Shown piece by piece: positions 1 through 5,130 of a DNA stretch of 5,578 bases. A program made the translations under genes and the position numbers. The stretch covers positions 1-5,578 of the forward strand of contig JAGIAB010000221.1 in assembly GCA_017745135.1 (NCBI GenBank). The letters run 5' to 3'. The notes under the pieces are model-generated. The model made no database searches and was not told the origin of the DNA. It saw only the letters and a program-made list of their open reading frames with translations. Source of the DNA: Flavisolibacter sp. (GTDB lineage Bacteria; Bacteroidota; Bacteroidia; Chitinophagales; Chitinophagaceae). Numbering within the stretch: position 1 is the stretch's first letter; each line of letters starts with the position of its first letter.

Positions 1-1
1 G

Positions 2-1663
2 GATATCACCCTGATCAATTATGTAAGGCAACAGGCATTAAGAAAGTTTATTCCTTTATACACCGATAATGTTCAACAGGCATTGGATTTAAGCAGGGAG
101 ATGGATACGTGGATGTTGGGCAGCAACACGACATCTATTGATATTTACGTTAGCATTTTAAAAGATAAAATAGAAGAAGAAAGTCTTTTGAGTAATAAAC
201 TCATCGCTGCGTCTCCTGCTATTACCTTCCTGTTTGATATTGTTCGCAATAAGGAAATTTTTATAAGTGGTAAGGTGAAAGAAGTGATGGGCTATACTCC
301 TGAAGAGCTTTTGCAAATGGGTGAGAATATTTTATTGCAGATAACTCATCCCGATGATATTGAAACAATAGCCAAAGGCCTGGAGAAACTGGTGGAGAAT
401 AACAGCGATTCAGTTGGACAAATTGAATACCGCTTTCTTCATAAAAATGGCAGCTATCGATGGCTGCGTACTTACTATGTGATATTCCGGCGGGATGAAT
501 TGGGAAGGCCGGTTGAACTTTTAGGTAAAACCTTCGAGATTACTTCTGAAAAAGAAACGGCATTGGCCCTGCAAAAAAGCGAACACCAGTTACTCGAAGC
601 TCAGGCGTTAGCTCACATTGGCAGCTACGAATGGAATATGAAGAAGGGTTATTCGGTTAACACACCCGAGGTGTATAAGATATTTGAAATGGACAAAGAT
701 CAGCGTTACGAAGAATTTATTACGCATGTTCATGCTGATGATTTAAAGAAAGTGAGAGACGCAATAACCCGTTCGTTTACAACCGGGCAATATGATTGTG
801 AATACCGTTATATCAGGAATGGAAAAGAAAAGGTGATCTGGTCTTTGGGGAAAGTTGAATTCGAAAATGACCAACCGGTTCGAATGATAGGTACGGTGCA
901 GGACATTACAGAGATTAAAGCCATAGAAAGGGAGCTGCTCGAAAAGACAAGACAGTTGGAGCAATCCAACAAAAGTCTTGAACAATTTGCCTCTGTGGCC
1001 AGTCATGATTTGAAAGAACCTTTACGCAAGATCAGCATGTTTGCTGATATGGTAATGGAAGCGGAGCAGGACAGGCTTTCTAAAAATTCAATGGATAAAT
1101 TGGTGCGCATGCAGGCATCATCCAAATCCATGATGCAAATGATACAGGATATTTTGTCTTTTTCCATGCTTGAATCCAGGCAGCAAAAAGCAAATGTTGA
1201 TCTTAATCAGGTGGTAAAGGAAGTTACAGATTTGCTCGATGAAAGAATCAAAGACAAGAACGCACAAATTTGTTACGATCATTTGCCCGAAGCCTGGATC
1301 ATTCCATCTCAATTCAGGCAAATGCTGCAGAATTTAATTTCAAATGCTTTGAAGTTTTCAAAGAAAGATGTTCCCCCAAAGGTTACTATCGATTATAGCT
1401 GGATCAATCGTCCATTGCCAAACATGAAACCCTCTTCAAAATATCTCCAGTTAAATGTATGCGACAATGGTATCGGCATTGAAGAAGACTATCTGGATAC
1501 CATTTTTGATCTTTTTAAACGTCTTCACCCCAAAACTGAATATGAGGGAAGCGGTTTAGGATTGGCTATCACCAAAAGAATTATTGACAACCACAATGGT
1601 ACTATCACAGTAAGGTCAAAGCCTGGCGAGGGAGCCTGCTTCCAAATTATCATACCTCAATAA
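2..1663 (+). CDS. PAS-domain sensor histidine kinase (5' end outside the window)
   Basis: The frame is open from base 2, so 553 residues are visible and the true start lies upstream; a TTG at 83 is only an internal Leu codon. Residues 1-60 are helical and unrecognised. Two PAS/PAC units follow, at about 65-185 and 195-310; each has an HPDD- or HADD-like turn, then an EYR core strand pair. A coiled-coil-like stretch (about 310-328) leads to the HisKA dimerisation helix, where SHDLKEPLR places the phospho-accepting His at 335 (codon 1004-1006). The HATPase domain has the N box (NLISNALKF, about 444-452), the G1 box (DNGIGIE, from 488) and the G2 box (GSGLGLAI, 516-523). By family knowledge it autophosphorylates and passes phosphate to a response regulator. 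No membrane segment or receiver domain is visible and no response regulator gene lies in the window, so signal and partner are unknown. The class is certain; the specific role is not. Confidence 0.95.
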   Translation, partial: DITLINYVRQQALRKFIPLYTDNVQQALDLSREMDTWMLGSNTTSIDIYVSILKDKIEEESLLSNKLIAASPAITFLFDIVRNKEIFISGKVKEVMGYTPEELLQMGENILLQITHPDDIETIAKGLEKLVENNSDSVGQIEYRFLHKNGSYRWLRTYYVIFRRDELGRPVELLGKTFEITSEKETALALQKSEHQLLEAQALAHIGSYEWNMKKGYSVNTPEVYKIFEMDKDQRYEEFITHVHADDLKKVRDAITRSFTTGQYDCEYRYIRNGKEKVIWSLGKVEFENDQPVRMIGTVQDITEIKAIERELLEKTRQLEQSNKSLEQFASVASHDLKEPLRKISMFADMVMEAEQDRLSKNSMDKLVRMQASSKSMMQMIQDILSFSMLESRQQKANVDLNQVVKEVTDLLDERIKDKNAQICYDHLPEAWIIPSQFRQMLQNLISNALKFSKKDVPPKVTIDYSWINRPLPNMKPSSKYLQLNVCDNGIGIEEDYLDTIFDLFKRLHPKTEYEGSGLGLAITKRIIDNHNGTITVRSKPGEGACFQIIIPQ

Positions 1664-1668
1664 AGCAA

Positions 1669-1692
1669 TAAAGCCGGAATGCTCCGGCTTTA
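1669..1692. terminator. Perfect 10-bp hairpin between convergent genes, probable bidirectional terminator
   Basis: The arms TAAAGCCGGA (1669-1678) and TCCGGCTTTA (1683-1692) are exact reverse complements around the four-base loop ATGC. It starts six bases after the kinase stop codon and lies downstream of the convergent KGG-protein gene. The GC-rich core with A/T-rich flanks suits intrinsic termination from either side. The T runs are short (three to four bases), so efficiency is uncertain. Confidence 0.75.
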
Positions 1693-1742
1693 GTACTCTC
1701 TTACCAGTTGTTTGTAAGATACCATGCAATTGTAACATCCGT

Positions 1743-1958
1743 TTACAAAAGAGGTCCTTCTTCTTTTGACCTTTTACCTCTTGACTGGCCACCTTTTTTA
1801 CCAGCTTCTCTTGCTTCTTGGGAACTCCATTCATGAGCTACGCCCTGTTCGTGTGCAGCACGGCCGCCTTTGCGGGCAATTTCTCTCTGCTTTTCAGTAT
1901 CCATTGCAGCGAAACCTCTCACGGACTTTTTTGGGTTTTGATTATTCATTTCAGCCAT
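1743..1958 (-). CDS. KGG-repeat small stress-response protein
   Basis: This 71-residue, highly charged, Gly/Ala/Lys/Glu-rich protein belongs to the KGG or 'stress-induced bacterial acidophilic repeat' family, whose members include YciG of enterobacteria and GsiB-like general stress proteins. Two repeat units are visible: RGFAAMDTEKQREIARKGG (residues 14-32) and SSQEAREAGKKGG (about 45-57), each ending in the diagnostic KGG. No signal peptide, membrane segment or cysteine is present, so it should be cytosolic and largely hydrophilic or disordered. Family members accumulate under stationary-phase or osmotic and desiccation stress; their biochemical role is not settled. The start at 1958 gives MAEM; the Met at codon 4 is an alternative and no Shine-Dalgarno site decides between them. 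It converges with the kinase gene and is separated by 301 bases from the upstream minus-strand gene, so it probably has its own promoter. From memory, related proteins in this phylum often have a third KGG unit, which is missing here. Confidence 0.88.
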   Translation of the reverse strand: MAEMNNQNPKKSVRGFAAMDTEKQREIARKGGRAAHEQGVAHEWSSQEAREAGKKGGQSRGKRSKEEGPLL

Positions 1959-2130
1959 AAAAAGAATTTTAAAAGTTTGATTGTTTTAATTAATATGAAC
2001 AAAAAGGTGCCAGTGATTTTTAAGCTTGCCAAAGGGTAAGACGCAGATTGGGGGTTGAATTCAGCCACGAATAAAGCTAGGTTGAGTAGGGCATTCTACA
2101 GCCTGAATAACATGTAGTTAACAAGGCAAC

Positions 2131-2139
2131 TTATGCACA
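2131..2139 (+). promoter_or_regulatory. DnaA-box-like 9-mer TTATGCACA
   Basis: The sequence fits the relaxed DnaA-box pattern TTATNCACA and differs from the strict consensus TTATCCACA at one position. It lies in the non-coding stretch and pairs with an oppositely oriented copy 39 bases further on. Whether the DnaA of this organism binds it is unknown. Confidence 0.3.
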
Positions 2140-2178
2140 GGAGTTTTAGGTCTCTTCTTTATTACGGCTGAGATGATA

Positions 2179-2187
2179 TGTGAATAA
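2179..2187 (-). promoter_or_regulatory. DnaA-box-like 9-mer TTATTCACA on the minus strand
   Basis: The minus-strand sequence TTATTCACA fits TTATNCACA at all eight fixed positions. It faces the plus-strand copy at 2131-2139. Weaker minus-strand relatives, TTATTCAGG (2102-2110) and TTATTCGTG (2066-2074), lie nearby but miss two or more conserved positions. Function is inferred from pattern and clustering alone. Confidence 0.3.
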
Positions 2188-2259
2188 CTCAACCGGACTT
2201 TACTTTGATGAGTTTTCAGGCAAAGGCAGATCAATAAAAAGGAAGGAAAAGATCATGTA

Positions 2260-2595
2260 TCAGGCGGCATGGGCATGTGCTACGATCTCGTTCATTGAGA
2301 TGCCCATATGGCTTTCTTCATAAACGCATTTTCCATCACGGATAACTATCACCTGTGGAGATTCATGAGGAACATCAAATACCTGGGCAATCTTATTAGA
2401 TACATTTCTATAAGAAAGGAGGTCCAGGAAATAAAAATCAATATCGGAAGGCTGAGATACTCTTTGTAAACGCTGTAGGGCCACCGAACTGATGGAGCAG
2501 CGGGTGCTGTGTTTGAAAATAACCTGCGGCCTTATTTGCGACTTACTTACAATTTGATTTAACTGCTCTTCATCGGTTAGATGAATCCAATGCAT
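2260..2595 (-). CDS. ytxJ: YtxJ-type monothiol bacilliredoxin (DUF2847 family)
   Basis: This 111-residue thioredoxin-fold protein matches the bacillithiol-system family YtxJ/BrxC. The family attacks mixed disulfides between protein cysteines and bacillithiol in the cytoplasm, removing the thiol after oxidative stress. Visible features are the N-terminal MHWIHLTDEEQL, the strand QVIFKHSTRCSISS with the likely active Cys33, FYFLDLLSYRNVSNKIA (54-70), the cis-Pro segment HESPQ (77-81), and a conserved-looking C-terminal part with DGKCVYEESH and GIS. The site has one Cys followed by Ser (C-S-I-S), so it is monothiol; Cys90 is a second cysteine outside the classical site. The frame is open further upstream to an ATG at 2652, but that would overlap the preceding gene and add 19 residues not typical of the family, so the start at 2595 is preferred. 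It lies 31 bases downstream of the small lipoprotein gene and is probably co-transcribed with it. No hairpin terminator is obvious after the stop. Confidence 0.9.
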   Translation of the reverse strand: MHWIHLTDEEQLNQIVSKSQIRPQVIFKHSTRCSISSVALQRLQRVSQPSDIDFYFLDLLSYRNVSNKIAQVFDVPHESPQVIVIRDGKCVYEESHMGISMNEIVAHAHAA

Positions 2596-2626
2596 ACACA
2601 CAAAATTTAAAACCTTAATAATTTCA

Positions 2627-2758
2627 TTAACCCCTGAATCGGCGGCCGGCATCTACTGTGGCTGCCGGACAACCAACTTTGCTGCGGGATGCAAAACAGG
2701 AAGAAAGGCTTGTGATAACAAGAATCAGTAGGGTAAACGCCATCAATTTGTTTTTCAT
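2627..2758 (-). CDS. Tiny lipoprotein, 43 residues, unknown function
   Basis: The reading frame starts MKNKLMAF, continues with a hydrophobic core TLLILVITSL, and reaches the lipobox L18-S-S-C21. This is a typical lipoprotein signal peptide for signal peptidase II. The mature part would be only 23 residues: Ser/Arg/Lys-rich at first, then a GCP motif with a second cysteine (Cys30), and a basic, aromatic end in RRFRG. The stop TAA lies at 2627-2629. The signal-peptide architecture in a minus-strand frame, with a promoter-like box about 50 bases upstream and the bacilliredoxin gene 31 bases downstream, supports a real gene despite its size. It should sit in the inner leaflet of the outer membrane or in the inner membrane. 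I recall comparably short GCP-containing lipoproteins from Bacteroidota but can name no family or function. The bacilliredoxin is cytosolic, so a direct partnership through Cys30 is unlikely. Confidence 0.72.
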   Translation of the reverse strand: MKNKLMAFTLLILVITSLSSCFASRSKVGCPAATVDAGRRFRG

Positions 2759-2796
2759 TTTGAATTCGTTTGGATTAAAAACGGTTTAATTTGCCA

Positions 2797-2819
2797 GATA
2801 TTTTGCAAATATAAATATC
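2797..2819. repeat. Inverted repeat in the divergent promoter region, possible operator
   Basis: GATATTT (2797-2803) and AAATATC (2813-2819) are perfect 7-base inverted arms with a 9-base spacer. Nested inside is the 8-base palindrome TTTGCAAA (2802-2809). The site overlaps the minus-strand -7 box and lies between divergent genes, where a regulator could act on both. AT-rich DNA produces such dyads easily, so this is only suggestive. Confidence 0.3.
2806..2813 (-). promoter_or_regulatory. Bacteroidota-type -7 promoter box TATATTTG
   Basis: The minus strand reads TATATTTG, an exact match to the Bacteroidota -7 consensus TAnnTTTG, 47 bases before the lipoprotein ATG. This would drive the lipoprotein and bacilliredoxin pair. 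The -33 element is poor: a TTG lies about 13 bases upstream, closer than usual, so the assignment rests mainly on the -7 box and position. Confidence 0.4.
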
Positions 2820-2866
2820 AAACGTCCAAGATAAAAGCTTCCTTCGACCAAATAGGTGATGAAAGC

Positions 2867-2886
2867 GGTTATCCTAAGGATTTACC
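2867..2886. repeat. Imperfect dyad in the mpl leader
   Basis: The arms GGT (2867-2869) plus ATCCT (2871-2875) are mirrored by AGGAT (2877-2881) plus ACC (2884-2886), with one central base. It ends 26 bases before the preferred mpl start. As RNA it would form only a four-pair stem with a three-base loop, so a DNA-binding site is more likely than a hairpin, if it functions at all. Confidence 0.25.
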
Positions 2887-2912
2887 CTATCCAAATCAAT
2901 AAAAGAACTACA

Positions 2913-4280
2913 ATGAAAATCCATTTCATCTCTATAGGCGGAAGTGTAATGCACCAACTGGCAATAGCTTTAAAGCGAAAAGGATACCAGATCACCGGAA
3001 GCGACGATGAGATTTTTGAACCTGCAAAAACCAACCTGGCCAAAGAAGGTCTTCTTCCTCAAGCAATTGGCTGGCAGCCGGATAGAATCACAAAAGATCT
3101 GGATGCCGTAATTCTTGGTATGCATGCAAAAGCCGATAATCCCGAATTGCAAAAAGCCAAGGAATTAGGGGTTTCTATTTATTCATTTCCCGAATATATT
3201 TTCCAGGAAAGCAAGAATAAAACAAGGGTGGTTGTGGGTGGCAGTCATGGAAAAACCACAACTACATCCATGATCATGCATGTTTTGCGTGAAGCAGGAA
3301 AAGCTTTTGATTACCTGGTGGGAGCAAGATTACAGGGGTTTGATCAATCTGTAAATATTACTAAGGCACCCATTATTGTTTGCGAAGGCGATGAATATCC
3401 TGCGAGTGTTGTTGAAAAACGTCCGAAGTTTCACTTTCTGTTTCCACATATTGCCATCATCACCGGTATAGCATGGGATCATATCAATGTGTTTCCAACC
3501 TTTGATAATTATTTAGAACAGTTCCGGATTTTTATTGACAAAATTGAGCCCAATGGTCATCTTATTTACAATGACACGGATTCCATTTTAAAAGAACTGG
3601 TGGAAACACATGCACGAACGGACATTCATTATCATCCTTACCGCGTTCCCGATCACTCCATAACAAATGGTGTGACAAGAGTTGCAATTGAAGGGGTGGT
3701 AACCGAATTAAAAGTGTTTGGCGATCACAATTTACTAAACCTGAATGCAGCATGGCTGGCTTGTAAAGAGTTGGGTGTGTCATCACACCAATTCATTAAT
3801 GCAATTGGTTCTTTCACCGGCGCAGCCAAACGATTGGAATTATTAGCCAAAAATGAGTCAACCGTTTTTTATCGCGATTTTGCTCATGCACCATCAAAAG
3901 TGAAAGCCACTATTGAAGCGGTGAAAAATCAATTTCCGGACAGAAAATTCATTGCTGCCCTGGAATTACATACCTACAGCAGTTTGAACGAAGCTTTTAT
4001 GAAAGAATACAAAGGAGCGATGGATGCAGCAGATGAAGCTTCTGTTTTTTACAGCAAACACGCACTTGAACTAAAGCGGATGCCCGATCTTCCAAAAGAG
4101 GTAGTGAAAACTGGTTTTGCTAAAGAAAACCTGGAGGTATTTAACGACCGTTCCGAATTGGAGAACTGGCTCAATGGCCTGGATTATAACAACGCCGTAG
4201 TAGTTTTTATGAGCTCCGGGAATTATGATGGTTTGGATACCGAAGCCTTCGCCCGCAGAATTACACAAGCTGAGGTTTAA
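2913..4280 (+). CDS. mpl: Mpl-like Mur ligase: UDP-N-acetylmuramate:murein tripeptide ligase
   Basis: The 455-residue protein has the three-domain layout of the Mur ligases and the usual length of Mpl. Mpl joins recovered L-Ala-gamma-D-Glu-meso-diaminopimelate to UDP-MurNAc with ATP, feeding peptidoglycan recycling in the cytoplasm. Visible features are the N-terminal UDP-binding start MKIHFISIGGS, GSDDEIFEP (30-38), the ATP P-loop GGSHGKTTTT (109-118), EGDEY (158-162), WDHINVF (188-194) for the metal/ATP site, GDHNLLNLNAA (270-280), AKRLE (305-309), RDFAHAP (321-327) and SSGNYDG near the C-terminus. The GTG at 2856 and ATG at 2859 would add up to 19 residues (MMKAVILRIY...) before MKIHF; Mpl proteins normally begin at MKIHF, so the ATG at 2913 is preferred. 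It is the first of three closely spaced plus-strand genes and is divergent from the lipoprotein gene. MurC is the main alternative, but the motif spacing and GDEY variant fit Mpl better. Confidence 0.85.
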   Translation: MKIHFISIGGSVMHQLAIALKRKGYQITGSDDEIFEPAKTNLAKEGLLPQAIGWQPDRITKDLDAVILGMHAKADNPELQKAKELGVSIYSFPEYIFQESKNKTRVVVGGSHGKTTTTSMIMHVLREAGKAFDYLVGARLQGFDQSVNITKAPIIVCEGDEYPASVVEKRPKFHFLFPHIAIITGIAWDHINVFPTFDNYLEQFRIFIDKIEPNGHLIYNDTDSILKELVETHARTDIHYHPYRVPDHSITNGVTRVAIEGVVTELKVFGDHNLLNLNAAWLACKELGVSSHQFINAIGSFTGAAKRLELLAKNESTVFYRDFAHAPSKVKATIEAVKNQFPDRKFIAALELHTYSSLNEAFMKEYKGAMDAADEASVFYSKHALELKRMPDLPKEVVKTGFAKENLEVFNDRSELENWLNGLDYNNAVVVFMSSGNYDGLDTEAFARRITQAEV

Positions 4281-4338
4281 AATTCCTGTTCAAAACACAC
4301 AATACTTTACCTTTACCCCTCTTATAGAATTTGTTGAA

Positions 4339-5112
4339 ATGTTACAGTTGAAAAAACCACTTGCTTTCATTGATATCGAAGCCACAGGTACCAATGTCTC
4401 TACCGACCGTATTGTTGAAATTGCCATTGTGAAGTTGTTGCCGGATGGTAACCGCACAGTGAAAAGAAAGATCATCAATCCACAGATCCCCATTCCGCAG
4501 GTTTGTATAGATATGCATGGCATTACAAACGAAATGGTGAAAGACGCCCCTGTATTTAAACAAGTAGCGCAGGAGATTAAACAATTTTTGGATGGTTGCG
4601 ATCTTTCCTGCTACAATGCTTATCGCTTGGATATTCCTATGCTGATGGAAGAATTCATCCGGGCAGAAGTAGAATTTGAAATGAAAAACCGTAAGATCGT
4701 TGACGTGCAAAAGATCTTCCACCAGATGGAACAAAGAACTTTATCGGCAGCCTATAAATTTTATTGTAATAAAAATTTGGATGGTGCACACGGTGCTGAA
4801 GTGGATGCCAATGCAACAGTTGAAATTTTAAATGCACAAATCGAACGTTATCCTCAATTGGGCAATACAGTTGATTCCATCATCAAAGCAGTGGGAGAAG
4901 ATTCTATAATTGATTTTGCCCGCCGCTTTATTTTTGATGATAAGGGAACAGAGATTTTTAATTTCGGAAAGCATAAAGGCCGTCCTGTTGCAGACGTATT
5001 GAAAGCCGAACCTCAATACTATGACTGGATGATGAAAGGCGAATTCCCAATGAACACGAAACAGAAGCTAACGGAAATGTACACGAGGATCATGTTGAAA
5101 AAATTAAGTTAA
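4339..5112 (+). CDS. DnaQ-like DEDDh 3'-5' exonuclease with ExoX-type C-terminal domain
   Basis: This 257-residue protein starts with an RNase T/DnaQ exonuclease fold. Exo I is FIDIEATGTN, with catalytic D12 and E14; the segment HGITNEMVKDAP (60-71) is typical of the family; Exo II is YNAYRLDIPML with D98; Exo III is HGAEVDANAT with H151 and D156 five residues apart, defining the DEDDh class. The C-terminal part has FNFGKHKGRPVADVL (207-221) and YYDWMM (227-232), which resembles the small domain at the end of exodeoxyribonuclease X-like proteins. It should remove nucleotides from 3' ends of DNA or RNA with two metal ions. It lacks a polymerase or polymerase-binding region that I can recognise, so it is more likely a repair or turnover nuclease than the replicative epsilon subunit. 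The frame is open upstream to 4225, overlapping mpl; the ATG at 4339 directly precedes the first core strand and is preferred. It follows mpl by 58 bases. Confidence 0.87.
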   Translation: MLQLKKPLAFIDIEATGTNVSTDRIVEIAIVKLLPDGNRTVKRKIINPQIPIPQVCIDMHGITNEMVKDAPVFKQVAQEIKQFLDGCDLSCYNAYRLDIPMLMEEFIRAEVEFEMKNRKIVDVQKIFHQMEQRTLSAAYKFYCNKNLDGAHGAEVDANATVEILNAQIERYPQLGNTVDSIIKAVGEDSIIDFARRFIFDDKGTEIFNFGKHKGRPVADVLKAEPQYYDWMMKGEFPMNTKQKLTEMYTRIMLKKLS

Positions 5113-5130
5113 CAGATAAGATCATTGGCT

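Larger units (their letters stand above)
1959..2259. other. Intergenic stretch without a recognisable gene
   Basis: This stretch lies between the KGG-protein start and the bacilliredoxin stop. I see no convincing short coding frame on either strand and no tRNA-like fold. The part next to the KGG gene (about 1959-2000) is strongly AT-rich and should hold that gene's promoter, but no clean TAnnTTTG box is present; the nearest match on the minus strand is TACCCTTTG (about 2031-2039), one base too long. Two DnaA-box-like 9-mers lie in the centre. A long-range 8-bp inverted repeat (2080-2087 with 2187-2194) is about what chance would give. Confidence 0.6.

Noticed and set aside
1700..1718. Weak hairpin CTTAC...GTAAG after the main terminator
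   Set aside because: It has a five-pair stem with a nine-base loop and no T run; the stronger hairpin at 1669-1692 explains the convergent junction.
1766..2039. Plus-strand frames of about 64-73 residues opposite the KGG gene
   Set aside because: They are antisense shadows of the KGG protein gene and its upstream region, with hydrophobic composition caused by the opposite strand and no recognisable domain.
2080..2194. 8-bp inverted repeat GGTTGAGT / ACTCAACC spanning about 100 bases
   Set aside because: An 8-bp match somewhere in 300 bases is roughly expected by chance, and there is no supporting structure between the arms.
2596..2652. N-terminal extension of the bacilliredoxin from an ATG at 2652
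   Set aside because: It would overlap the end of the lipoprotein gene in another frame and add residues not typical of the family; MHWIHLTDEEQ at 2595 is the usual beginning.
2786..2793. Possible plus-strand -7 box TTAATTTG for mpl
   Set aside because: It misses one key base of TAnnTTTG, and the nearest upstream TTTG elements are too close (about 13 bases) or rather far (about 23 bases), so it is not solid enough to list.
2856..2912. N-terminal extension of mpl from GTG 2856 or ATG 2859
   Set aside because: Mpl proteins begin at the MKIHF strand, and the added 19 residues show no family motif; the ATG at 2913 fits the family.
4225..4338. Exonuclease start at 4225 inside mpl
   Set aside because: The added 38 residues come from overlap with mpl and the spacer; the ATG at 4339 lies just before the first exonuclease strand.
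4342..4734. 130-residue minus-strand frame within the exonuclease gene
   Set aside because: It is the antisense of a gene with clear catalytic motifs; its Phe/His/Asn/Ile-rich content is typical of a shadow frame.
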